Assembly (NCBI GenBank): GCA_016778765.1
Contig: JADHOV010000012.1
Span: forward strand, 1 to 64,000
DNA from: Paracoccaceae bacterium
GTDB lineage: Bacteria; Pseudomonadota; Alphaproteobacteria; Rhodobacterales; Rhodobacteraceae
Direction: 5' to 3'
DNA: 64,000 nucleotides
The notes under the pieces are model-generated. The model searched no databases. It saw only the letters and a list, made by a program, of their open reading frames with translations, and was not told the origin of the DNA. This document shows positions 56,399 to 64,000 of the stretch, piece by piece; the first letter of the stretch is position 1; each line of letters opens with the position of its first letter. The position numbers and the translations under genes are program-made.

Positions 56399-56431
56399 AA
56401 ATGGCGACTCAATTCTGAGGCGCCATTTTTC
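56399..56431 (+). terminator. rho-independent terminator after rpsO
   Basis: AAATGGCG (56399-56406) pairs with CGCCATTT (56421-56428), with an inner CTCA/TGAG stem, followed by a T-rich end (TTTTTC). Confidence 0.85.
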
Positions 56432-56644
56432 TATAATAAGGGCAAAGATAAGCGCCTCCTAATCGTGCAATCTTGGTGCCAAGCAAACCGCTTTGCCAGC
56501 TCTTTCCATCACTGCATAATTAGGCTAAACGCCCTTTATCTGAAATCCGGCGCCCGGACTCCAGCGCCCGACATATAAGATATTGGGGTCAGGGGGAATT
56601 CGCCCTCTACGCAAATGGCCAATCGGCCTAATTAGGAAACATAG

Positions 56645-58786
56645 ATGTTTAATGTAACGACGAAATCAATCGAATGGGGCGAGGAACGCCTGACACTCGA
56701 AACGGGCAAAGTGGCCCGTCAAGCCGATGGCACTGTGATTGCCACGCTCGGCGAAACCTCAGTGATGGCCAATGTGACCTTCGCAAAAGCGCAAAAACCG
56801 GGGCAAGATTTCTTCCCGCTGACCGTGCATTACCAAGAAAAATATTACGCAGCGGGTAAAATCCCAGGCGGCTTTTTCAAGCGCGAAGCGCGCCCTTCTG
56901 AAAAAGAAACTTTGACTGCGCGCTTGATTGATCGGCCAATTCGCCCCCTCTTTGTAGATGGCTTCAAAAATGAAGTCTTGGTGATGTGTACCGTTCTTAG
57001 CCATGATTTAGTGAACGATCCCGATATTGTTGCAATGATCGCGGCCTCTGCTGCGCTGACACTCTCTGGTGCGCCATTCATGGGGCCGATCGCCGGATGC
57101 CGGGTGGGATATAGCGATGGTGAGTATGTTTTAAACCCGACCGTGGATGATATGGATCATCTGCGTAACAACCCAGATCAGCGTTTGGATCTGGTTGTCG
57201 CCGGCACCAAAGACGCCGTGATGATGGTGGAATCAGAGGCTTATGAGCTGACCGAAGAAGAGATGCTCAACGCGGTGACATTTGCCCATGCGCAAATCCA
57301 ACCCGTGATCGATTTGATCATCGATTTAGCAGAAGATGCGGCGAAAGAGCCGTTCCATTTTGAAGCTCCCGATTACGCTGATCTTTATGAAGCGATCAAA
57401 GCGGCAGGTGACACAGACATGCGCGCCGCCTTTGCATTAAGCGATAAGCAAGAGCGCACCGCCGCAGTCTCGGCCGCGCGTGCAACTATCATGGCGGCGC
57501 TTAGCGACGAGCAATTGGCCGATGCCAATCTCGGATCAGCGATGAAAAAGCTGGAAGCCGGCATTTTACGCGGCGACGTGGTAAAAACAGGCAAACGTAT
57601 CGACGGGCGCGGCACAAGCGATGTGCGCGAAATTATCTGCGAAACCGGCATGCTGCCACGCACCCACGGCTCTGCCTTGTTTACCCGCGGCGAAACCCAA
57701 GGCCTGGTGGTGACCACGCTTGGCACGGGCGATGATGAGCAGATCATCGATGCGTTGCACGGAAACTCCCGCAGCAACTTCCTTTTGCATTATAACTTCC
57801 CCCCCTATTCGGTTGGTGAAGCGGGCCGCGTGGGCCCTCCTGGTCGTCGCGAAATTGGCCATGGAAAATTAGCATGGCGCGCGCTACAGGCGGTTTTGCC
57901 TGCGGCAACCGACTTTCCTTATACCGTGCGTGTTGTCTCAGAAATCACTGAATCAAACGGATCCTCTTCCATGGCCTCCGTCTGTGGCGGCTCTTTGTCA
58001 ATGATGGATGCCGGAGTTCCTTTGAAAGCCCCGGTTGCCGGCGTTGCGATGGGTCTGATCTTGGAAGAAAGCGGAGATTTTGCAATCTTAACCGATATCT
58101 TGGGCGATGAAGATCATCTTGGCGATATGGATTTCAAAGTGGCGGGAACCGCCAAGGGGATCACCTCATTGCAAATGGACATCAAAGTCGCCGGTATCAC
58201 GCCTGAAATCATGAAACAGGCTTTGGCGCAGGCCAAAGAGGGCCGGCTGCATATCCTTGATGAAATGTCCAAATCTCTGACCGAAGCCGCTGAGTTCAGC
58301 GTTCACGCGCCGCGGATTGAAACGATGACCGTTCCAACGGATAAAATCCGTGAAGTCATCGGATCGGGTGGTAAAGTAATCCGCGAAATCGTGGAAGTCT
58401 CGGGGGCAAAAGTCGATATCAATGATGAAGGGGTGATCAAAATCGCCTCTCCAGACGGGGAGTCGATCAAGAAAGCCTATGATATGATCTACTCAATCGT
58501 TGCCGAGCCCGAAGTGGGTAAGATTTACGATGGCAAAGTGGTAAAAATCGTTGATTTCGGAGCTTTTGTGAACTTCTTTGGCAAGCGAGATGGTTTGGTA
58601 CATGTAAGCCAGATCGAAAACCGCCGCTTGAACCATCCGTCAGATGTTCTCAAAGAAGGCCAAGATGTCAAAGTCAAACTGCTCGGCTTTGATGATCGCG
58701 GCAAAGTTCGCTTAGCGATGAAAATGGTCGATCAAGAAACCGGCGCAGAAATCGTTGAAGAAAAGAAAGACGAGTCTGCAGGATAA
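56645..58786 (+). CDS. pnp: polyribonucleotide nucleotidyltransferase (PNPase)
   Basis: 713 residues. Degrades RNA 3' to 5' using phosphate, usually in the degradosome. Two RNase PH domains (about 5-230 and 310-540) around an alpha-helical linker; the second holds the catalytic acids in [25 protein letters not shown] in outline. KH domain near 550-615 ([18 protein letters not shown]), S1 domain near 620-695 ([21 protein letters not shown]). The 270-base leader between rpsO and ATG 56645 contains short inverted repeats (GGCCAATCGGCC) in line with the known RNase III/PNPase autocontrol of pnp leaders. Confidence 0.98.
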   Translation: MFNVTTKSIEWGEERLTLETGKVARQADGTVIATLGETSVMANVTFAKAQKPGQDFFPLTVHYQEKYYAAGKIPGGFFKREARPSEKETLTARLIDRPIRPLFVDGFKNEVLVMCTVLSHDLVNDPDIVAMIAASAALTLSGAPFMGPIAGCRVGYSDGEYVLNPTVDDMDHLRNNPDQRLDLVVAGTKDAVMMVESEAYELTEEEMLNAVTFAHAQIQPVIDLIIDLAEDAAKEPFHFEAPDYADLYEAIKAAGDTDMRAAFALSDKQERTAAVSAARATIMAALSDEQLADANLGSAMKKLEAGILRGDVVKTGKRIDGRGTSDVREIICETGMLPRTHGSALFTRGETQGLVVTTLGTGDDEQIIDALHGNSRSNFLLHYNFPPYSVGEAGRVGPPGRREIGHGKLAWRALQAVLPAATDFPYTVRVVSEITESNGSSSMASVCGGSLSMMDAGVPLKAPVAGVAMGLILEESGDFAILTDILGDEDHLGDMDFKVAGTAKGITSLQMDIKVAGITPEIMKQALAQAKEGRLHILDEMSKSLTEAAEFSVHAPRIETMTVPTDKIREVIGSGGKVIREIVEVSGAKVDINDEGVIKIASPDGESIKKAYDMIYSIVAEPEVGKIYDGKVVKIVDFGAFVNFFGKRDGLVHVSQIENRRLNHPSDVLKEGQDVKVKLLGFDDRGKVRLAMKMVDQETGAEIVEEKKDESAG

Positions 58787-59197
58787 TGTTTGTCTTTGGG
58801 CCTGGCTATACGCCGGGCCCAAAACAGCTTTCCCACCTGGCTAGTGTTTAGGCCTGAACCCACAGCATTAAAGCTTGATGAGAGCGGTATATAAGCAATT
58901 CACGCCTGCCAGATTAAACTGGCTTAACGCCCAAAAATTTATACGCATATTCACGGAAAAATCTACCGCCCGATCAGGTCTTGAGCCAAAACCGGCTGCC
59001 TGCGGTAAGCGTAATAACGCAGGCCCAGCGCGTCAAAATAGCTGCGCCAAGAGATGGTTTGTCACATGCTATAAAGCTGGGCAATCCGAGTAATATGACT
59101 TCCCTCACACGCCAGCTCTTGCTAATCTCAATCGGGCCTGAAACAGTTGCGCAAAGCCAAAGCTTTGGCATGTATTTATTCGAATAGGAGATCTGCA
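58787..59197. other. 411-base gap between pnp and the aldehyde dehydrogenase gene
   Basis: Contains the hairpin at 58795-58823 and the ribosome site of the next gene (TAGGAG, 59185-59190). A 72-codon plus-strand reading (58875-59093) shows no domain or ribosome site. Nothing else recognised. Confidence 0.4.
58795..58823 (+). terminator. strong hairpin after pnp, probable terminator
   Basis: TTTGGGCCTGGC (58795-58806) pairs over twelve positions, with one G-U wobble, with GCCGGGCCCAAA (58812-58823); loop TATAC. It sits just after the pnp stop but is followed by AACAGC and not a T run, so Rho-assisted ending or transcript protection is possible. Confidence 0.55.
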
Positions 59198-60634
59198 ATG
59201 ATCGAAAAGCGTCAATTCTATATCAATGGAGCTTGGACAAACCCGCTTGATGGCCAAGACCATGACGTGATCAACCCGACCACCGAAGCGCCATGCGCCG
59301 TTATCTCGCTTGGTGGGCAGGCCGATACCGACGCCGCGGTCAGTGCCGCCAAAGCCGCCTTGCCCGCATGGATGGACACCCCCGTTGCAACGCGTATTGC
59401 CTTGGTTGAAAAGCTGTTAGATATCTATCTCACCCGCGTTGAAGATCTCGCACAAGCCACCAGCATGGAGATGGGTGCGCCGATTGATATGGCCCGCAGC
59501 AGCCAAGTTGGTGCCGGTTCTGGCCATTTGAAAAACTTTATCCGCGCCGCCAAAAGCTTTCAATTTGATCACGCGCTAAGCGATCACGCCCCAAATGATC
59601 GGATCATTCACGAAGCGGTTGGTGTCTGTGCCTTGATCACGCCTTGGAATTGGCCGCTCAACCAAATCGCACTTAAAGTGGGCGCTGCGGCAATTGCAGG
59701 CTGTACGATGGTTTTAAAACCCTCAGAAGAAAGCCCACTGAACGCGCTGATTTTCGCAGAATGTATGGATGCGGCAGGCTTCCCTGCCGGCGTTTTTAAT
59801 TTGATAAATGGAGATGGCGTGGGCGTGGGCACCCAATTATCTGTGCATAAAGACGTTGATATGGTCAGCTTCACCGGCTCAGCCCGTGCCGGAATAATCA
59901 TCTCCAAAAATGCGGCCGATACGCTCAAACGCGTGCATCTGGAATTGGGCGGCAAAGGCGCCAATATTGTGTTTTCGGATGCGGATGAAAAAGCCGTTAA
60001 GCGCGGTGTCTTGCATTGCATGAACAATACAGGCCAATCCTGTAATGCCCCAACCCGGATGATGGTGCAGCGCGATATCTATGAGCAAGCCGTTGAAACC
60101 GCAATCAGCACTGCCGATAGTATTTCAATTGGCCCCGCCAATGAAGAAGGCCGTCATATCGGCCCTGTGGTCAATGAAGTGCAATTTAACAAAATTCAAA
60201 CGCTGATCCAAAAGGGGATAGACGAAGGCGCGCGCCTCGTGGCCGGTGGGCCCGGCCGCCCCGATGGTTTTGATCGGGGGTATTTCATACGTCCGACCGT
60301 TTTTGCAGATGTGCGCAATGATATGGAGATTGCCCGCGAAGAGATTTTTGGACCGGTCTTATCAATCATCCCCTTTGATACCGAAGAAGAGGCGATCGAA
60401 ATGGCCAATGATACCACCTATGGGCTGACCAATTATGTACAAACGCAAGATCCGCAAAAAGCCAATCGGATGGCGCGAAAATTGCGCTCGGGCATGGTGG
60501 AAATGAATGGCAAGCCGCGCGGCGCGGGTGCACCATTCGGGGGAATGAAACAATCCGGAAATGGCCGGGAAGCCGGCACTTGGGGGATTGAAGATTTTCT
60601 TGAGATTAAGGCCGTCTCTGACTGGACCGTCTAA
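59198..60634 (+). CDS. aldehyde dehydrogenase family protein
   Basis: 478 residues from ATG 59198 (ATAGGAG upstream). NAD(P)-dependent oxidation of an aldehyde to an acid. Landmarks are TPWNWPLNQIALKVG, the FTGSARAG cofactor loop, LELGGKGANIVFSDAD with the general base and NNTGQSCNAPTRM with the catalytic Cys. The subfamily is a broad one and the substrate is open; convergence with a demethylating FAD enzyme and an MttB-like gene is suggestive of methylamine or betaine breakdown, but convergent genes need not be functionally linked. Confidence 0.88.
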   Translation: MIEKRQFYINGAWTNPLDGQDHDVINPTTEAPCAVISLGGQADTDAAVSAAKAALPAWMDTPVATRIALVEKLLDIYLTRVEDLAQATSMEMGAPIDMARSSQVGAGSGHLKNFIRAAKSFQFDHALSDHAPNDRIIHEAVGVCALITPWNWPLNQIALKVGAAAIAGCTMVLKPSEESPLNALIFAECMDAAGFPAGVFNLINGDGVGVGTQLSVHKDVDMVSFTGSARAGIIISKNAADTLKRVHLELGGKGANIVFSDADEKAVKRGVLHCMNNTGQSCNAPTRMMVQRDIYEQAVETAISTADSISIGPANEEGRHIGPVVNEVQFNKIQTLIQKGIDEGARLVAGGPGRPDGFDRGYFIRPTVFADVRNDMEIAREEIFGPVLSIIPFDTEEEAIEMANDTTYGLTNYVQTQDPQKANRMARKLRSGMVEMNGKPRGAGAPFGGMKQSGNGREAGTWGIEDFLEIKAVSDWTV

Positions 60635-60639
60635 GCCAG

Positions 60640-60666
60640 AAAAGGGGCCGCGCGGCCCCTTTTTTA
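60640..60666. terminator. bidirectional rho-independent terminator
   Basis: The perfect palindrome AAAAGGGGCCGCGCGGCCCCTTTT (60640-60663 in its core) continues into more T residues on the plus strand and has an A run on the left, so it can end both the aldehyde dehydrogenase and the convergent FAD-oxidoreductase transcripts. Confidence 0.9.
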
Positions 60667-60681
60667 ATTTATACCTAAGAT

Positions 60682-63132
60682 TTAGCCGCGCATCTTATCG
60701 CTATTTGGATCGTAAATTGGCGCCCCCAAAACCTCAGCTTGATAAGTTTTCCCAAGAATTTCAATGTCGAGTTGGTTGCCAGGCGCTGAATGGGCAATCT
60801 CTACATAGCCCATTGCCATCGATTTTTGCGCGTGATGGGCATATCCGCCAGAGCTGACATAGCCGATCGCCCTGCCATTTTTCAAAATCGCTTCATCATT
60901 GCTGACATCAATGCCGTCAACATCCACCACCAAACTGACCAATTTGCGCCGGGCACCCGAGGCTTTTTGGTCCGCAGCCGCTGACTTGCCCACAAATTCT
61001 TTCTTCCAATTCACAAATCCATCAAGGCCGCTTTCAACCACATTAAAATCGGGGCGATAATCCAGCCCCCAGGCACCCCAGCCCTTTTCCAACCGCAACG
61101 ACATAAGCGCCCGCGCGCCATACCATTGATACCCAAGATCAGCCCCGGCCTCTTCAATCGCCTGCGCGAGGCGCAGCAGATAATGCGGGCGGCAATAGAT
61201 TTCAAACCCCAGCTCACCGCTAAAGCTGATGCGGTTTAAGATCACCGGCACTCCGCCCACGAAACAGTGCCGCGTATCGCGAAATTTCAAGGCCAAGCCC
61301 GACACGTCATCGCGGCAAATCCGAGCCAATAAATCACGAGATTTAGGACCGCTCAGCGCAATTCCATGCCATAAATCGCTTACGTTGGAATATGCCACGT
61401 CGCTTGGCAACGAAGCTTCGAACCAACGCCGATGGGCCTCTTGCATGCTGCCCGAGCCAACCAGCATAAAGTGATCTTCCGCAAGGCAGGCGATCGTCAA
61501 ATCCCCATATAACCTGCCCTTCGGGGTGAGCATTGGAGTTAATGATAATCGCCCGGGTTGCGGGATATGCCCCGCCAAAATCTGATTCAGATAGGCCCGT
61601 GCACCAGCGCCTTTAAACGCATGCTTAGCAAAATTAGCTATCTCTATTCCCCCTACAGCATTGCGCACCGCCGCCACTTCGCGCGCCACATAAGCATGGC
61701 TGCGATTGCGCTCAAAGCTGGGATCTTCATGCGCATCCTCGGGGCTATTGGCGAACCACAAGGCATGTTCCAGCCCAAAGCTTTGATCCATCCGTGCCCC
61801 TTTGGCCACGAGCCGGTCATGCAGCGCTGTGGTTTTTTGAACGCGCCCCTTTGGCAAGGTCTCATTGGGAAAGGTCATCACAAACCGGCGTTCATAATTT
61901 TCGGTTGATTTTACAGTACCCCAATCGGGCGTCGCAAATTCGCCAAACCGCGCCACATCCATCGCCCAGACATCGATCGAAGGCTCGCCATCAATCATCC
62001 ATTCAGCCAAGCTTAACCCAACGCCGCCGCCTTGGCAGAAACCCGCCATCACCCCAACCGCAACCCAATAATTGCGCATCCCGGGCACGGGGCCAATCAT
62101 CGGGTTGCCATCCGGACCAAAGGTAAAGGGGCCATTGATCGCATCCTTAATGCCCACTTGCCCCAAAGCAGGAATACGCTCAAAACCCAATTCAAGCCGA
62201 TCCGCGATCCGCTCTAAATCCGGTTGCAACAGCTCATGGCCAAACTCCCAAGGCGTGCCAGCCACTTTCCAAGGGGTCCCTTTTGGCTCATAGGTGCCCA
62301 GCAGCATGCCTTGGCGTTCCTGACGAAAATAAATATTCGCTTCATAATCTATACCACAGGGCAAACGCGTCGGATGATTGGCCACCGCATCAATTTTTTC
62401 GGTGAGCAAATAATGATGTTCCATCGGTTGCACCGGCAAATGCACGCCTTGCATATGCCCCACTTCGCGCGCCCAGAGCCCCCCGCAATTGACGATATGC
62501 TCGGCATTGATCACCCCTTTGAGCGTGCGTACATCCCAGCTGCCATCAGCGCGCTGCGCGGTGGCAGTGGCCGGCGTATGCGTGAAATATTGCGCGCCAT
62601 AAACGCGGGCGGCTTTTGCAAAGGCATAAGTCGCGCCAGAGGGATCCAGATCCCCATCCTGATCATCCCAAAGCGCGGCAAGATAATGGCTAGGATCGAT
62701 CAATGGATGCCGTTCAGCCACTTCTTTGGGGCTGATAAATTCTTGATTAAGCCCCATATAACGCGCTTTCGAGCGCTCGCGTTTCAGATAATCATACCAG
62801 GTTTTATTCGATGCCAGATAAAACCCGCCCGTGATATGAAGCCCAACAGAATGCCCGGAGAGTTCTTCAATTTCTTTATAAAGGTCAATTGTATAACTTT
62901 GCAGGCGGCTGATATTGGGATCGCTGGAAATCGTATGAATCTGCCCCGCAGCATGCCAGCTTGACCCCGATGTCAGCTCGTTGCGTTCAAGCAATACCAC
63001 ATCTTTCCAGCCGAATTTTGCCAGATGAAACAAAATCGAGCAGCCGACAACCCCGCCGCCAATCACCACCACCTTGGCGTGACTGGGCAGTTTTTTGTCG
63101 CGAGGCTTGTCTGGTGTTTGAATATCGGGCAT
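60682..63132 (-). CDS. FAD-dependent dimethylglycine/sarcosine dehydrogenase-like protein
   Basis: 816 residues in two parts. Residues 1-400 are a DAO-type FAD domain with VVVIGGGVVGCSILFHLAKFG and the SSWHAAG block in which His is the covalent FAD attachment site of the sarcosine and dimethylglycine dehydrogenases. Residues about 430-810 are a GcvT-like folate domain (SGPKSRDLLARI, GELGFEIYC, LRLEKGWGAWGLDYRPD), which passes the C1 unit to tetrahydrofolate. The N-methyl substrate is uncertain: dimethylglycine, sarcosine or a related amine. It lies downstream of the MttB-family gene with a 33-base gap, so they probably form one transcript. Confidence 0.9.
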   Translation of the reverse strand: MPDIQTPDKPRDKKLPSHAKVVVIGGGVVGCSILFHLAKFGWKDVVLLERNELTSGSSWHAAGQIHTISSDPNISRLQSYTIDLYKEIEELSGHSVGLHITGGFYLASNKTWYDYLKRERSKARYMGLNQEFISPKEVAERHPLIDPSHYLAALWDDQDGDLDPSGATYAFAKAARVYGAQYFTHTPATATAQRADGSWDVRTLKGVINAEHIVNCGGLWAREVGHMQGVHLPVQPMEHHYLLTEKIDAVANHPTRLPCGIDYEANIYFRQERQGMLLGTYEPKGTPWKVAGTPWEFGHELLQPDLERIADRLELGFERIPALGQVGIKDAINGPFTFGPDGNPMIGPVPGMRNYWVAVGVMAGFCQGGGVGLSLAEWMIDGEPSIDVWAMDVARFGEFATPDWGTVKSTENYERRFVMTFPNETLPKGRVQKTTALHDRLVAKGARMDQSFGLEHALWFANSPEDAHEDPSFERNRSHAYVAREVAAVRNAVGGIEIANFAKHAFKGAGARAYLNQILAGHIPQPGRLSLTPMLTPKGRLYGDLTIACLAEDHFMLVGSGSMQEAHRRWFEASLPSDVAYSNVSDLWHGIALSGPKSRDLLARICRDDVSGLALKFRDTRHCFVGGVPVILNRISFSGELGFEIYCRPHYLLRLAQAIEEAGADLGYQWYGARALMSLRLEKGWGAWGLDYRPDFNVVESGLDGFVNWKKEFVGKSAAADQKASGARRKLVSLVVDVDGIDVSNDEAILKNGRAIGYVSSGGYAHHAQKSMAMGYVEIAHSAPGNQLDIEILGKTYQAEVLGAPIYDPNSDKMRG

Positions 63133-63165
63133 TGATGAAAACTCCTTTATTGGAACTCTGGCGGC

Positions 63166-64000
63166 TTAATACCAAGCGTCTGGCAATTCTGACTTACGCC
63201 GGGCAACAAACTCTTGCAGCGCCTCATCAATCGCTGGATCAAGCGGTGGCGCCTCATACTGGTCTAGCAAATTCGTCCAACGTTCATGGGCGCGTTGTCG
63301 CATATCAAGCGATCCACCATCTTCCCAGCTTTCCACATTTTCACTATTGCTTAAAGCTGGTTCGTAAAACGCGGTCTGATAATTGCGCATCGTATGCGCC
63401 GAGCCCAAGAAATGCCCACCAGGCTTTACTTCAGAGTAAGCATCGCGTGCAAAAGCTTCTGTAGAGATATCCAGACCTTTTAAAAATTTCTGGTAAGCGC
63501 CCAAACGATCCGCATCCATCACCAGCTTTTCAAACCCAGTGCACAGCCCGCCTTCCATCCATCCGGCCGCATGCAGCACAAAATGCGCGCCAGCAAGCAT
63601 TGTAGAATGCATACTGTCAGCGCTTTCATAGGCGGCTTGCGCATCCTCTATCTTGCTTGCTGTCAGCGATCCCCCGCAGCGCAACGGCAAACCAAGCCGC
63701 CGCGCCATTTGCCCAATCACATAATTTGAAAGCACGGGCTCTGGCATGCCAAAAGTAGGGGCACCCGATTTTAGCGACATCGAGGATAAAAAATTACCCA
63801 GAACAAACGGCGCCCCTTCGCGCACCAATTGGCTGAAGGCACAACAGATCATCGCCTCCGCCATTGCCTGCGCGATCGAAGCCGCCGTAGAGACGGGCCC
63901 CATAGCACCCGATAAGATAAACGGCACAACGATAATGCCCTGCCCGCGTCCGCAATAGGTACGAATGGCTTCGCTGACCACCTTATCCACCAAAAGCGGC
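63166..64000 (-). CDS. trimethylamine methyltransferase (MttB) family protein, 5' end beyond window
   Basis: Only the last 277 or so residues are visible; the frame is open at base 64000 (PLLVDKVVSEAIRTYCGRGQG). Family landmarks are FILSGAMGPVSTAASIAQAMAEA in outline, LVREGAPFVLGNFLSSMSLKSG, LGLPLRCGG, GAHFVLHAAGWMEGGL and the late GGHFLGSAHTMRNY. The pyrrolysine enzyme of methanogens has its amber codon in this C-terminal half; here no in-frame TAG occurs, so this is a non-pyrrolysine member. Those act on glycine betaine, carnitine-type or other quaternary amines and pass methyl to a corrinoid protein. The corrinoid protein gene is not in view. Confidence 0.9.
   Translation of the reverse strand, partial: PLLVDKVVSEAIRTYCGRGQGIIVVPFILSGAMGPVSTAASIAQAMAEAMICCAFSQLVREGAPFVLGNFLSSMSLKSGAPTFGMPEPVLSNYVIGQMARRLGLPLRCGGSLTASKIEDAQAAYESADSMHSTMLAGAHFVLHAAGWMEGGLCTGFEKLVMDADRLGAYQKFLKGLDISTEAFARDAYSEVKPGGHFLGSAHTMRNYQTAFYEPALSNSENVESWEDGGSLDMRQRAHERWTNLLDQYEAPPLDPAIDEALQEFVARRKSELPDAWY

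Noticed and set aside
62224-62964. 246-codon plus-strand reading
   Set aside because: It is the complement of the FAD domain of the dimethylglycine dehydrogenase-like gene and has no family features.

Overview
The window reads as chromosomal core DNA of a marine alphaproteobacterium of the Rhodobacteraceae (Roseobacter group). The evidence is the gene content and order (ruvless blocks such as rsmB-heparinase-purH-lspA-DUF3035-M16-M16 and def-def-fmt), proteins that I know mainly from this family (DUF6478-like, DUF1523, DUF3035, MbfA, a FadR-type regulator with a very conserved N-terminus), a LexA box of the alphaproteobacterial GAAC-N7-GAAC type, and many GTG/TTG starts. Base composition looks moderate (a little over half G+C by eye), low for a roseobacter and reminiscent of the pelagic RCA/Planktomarina lineage; the genus is an inference. 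I see no tRNA, rRNA, CRISPR array, insertion sequence or prophage gene.

Layout. 1-6,925: 2,4-dienoyl-CoA reductase (cut by the window start), two overlapping small roseobacter proteins, ilvD with a coupled lipoprotein, and a CPBP membrane protease. 7,117-10,411: accD-folC, convergent zapE. 10,558-16,946: an MFS carrier, an overlapping hydrolase/ornithine-cyclodeaminase-like pair, UPF0178, an AEC carrier, the iron exporter MbfA and an acetyltransferase. 16,943-17,538: a ClpP-like gene broken by a one-base deletion and an in-frame amber. 17,647-22,086: glutathione-dependent formaldehyde dehydrogenase, a class II cytochrome c, a lone imuB with its own LexA box, and ureidoglycine aminohydrolase. 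22,323-30,685: one long minus-strand block (rsmB, heparinase II/III, purH, lspA, DUF3035 lipoprotein, two M16 proteins). 30,752-35,319: sdhAF4-like, def, def-like, fmt, a MalY-type lyase, and an odd receiver protein. 35,484-42,120: cobC-cobD, lytic transglycosylase, smc. 42,293-47,004: acetyltransferase, FadR-type regulator, DUF1523, creatinase and a CbbR-like LysR. 47,631-55,971: rpe, thioredoxin-like, gph, arylformamidase-like hydrolase, succinate semialdehyde dehydrogenase, an EamA carrier, truB, DUF1643 and an RTX-repeat protein. 56,103-64,000: rpsO-pnp, an aldehyde dehydrogenase, and convergently a dimethylglycine/sarcosine dehydrogenase-like protein and an MttB-family methyltransferase (cut by the window end).

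Functionally, a recurrent accessory theme is catabolism of small N-methyl and nitrogen-rich compounds and the C1 units they release: creatinase (creatine to sarcosine plus urea), a GcvT-tailed FAD demethylase, a corrinoid-type MttB homologue without in-frame amber, formaldehyde detoxification, ureidoglycine breakdown, and two corrinoid biosynthesis genes. They are scattered rather than clustered. I found no convincing wholly new system. The most unusual items are the ClpP-like gene with its two lesions, the solitary SOS-type imuB, and a deformylase paralogue whose metal-ligand Cys and catalytic Glu are both replaced.
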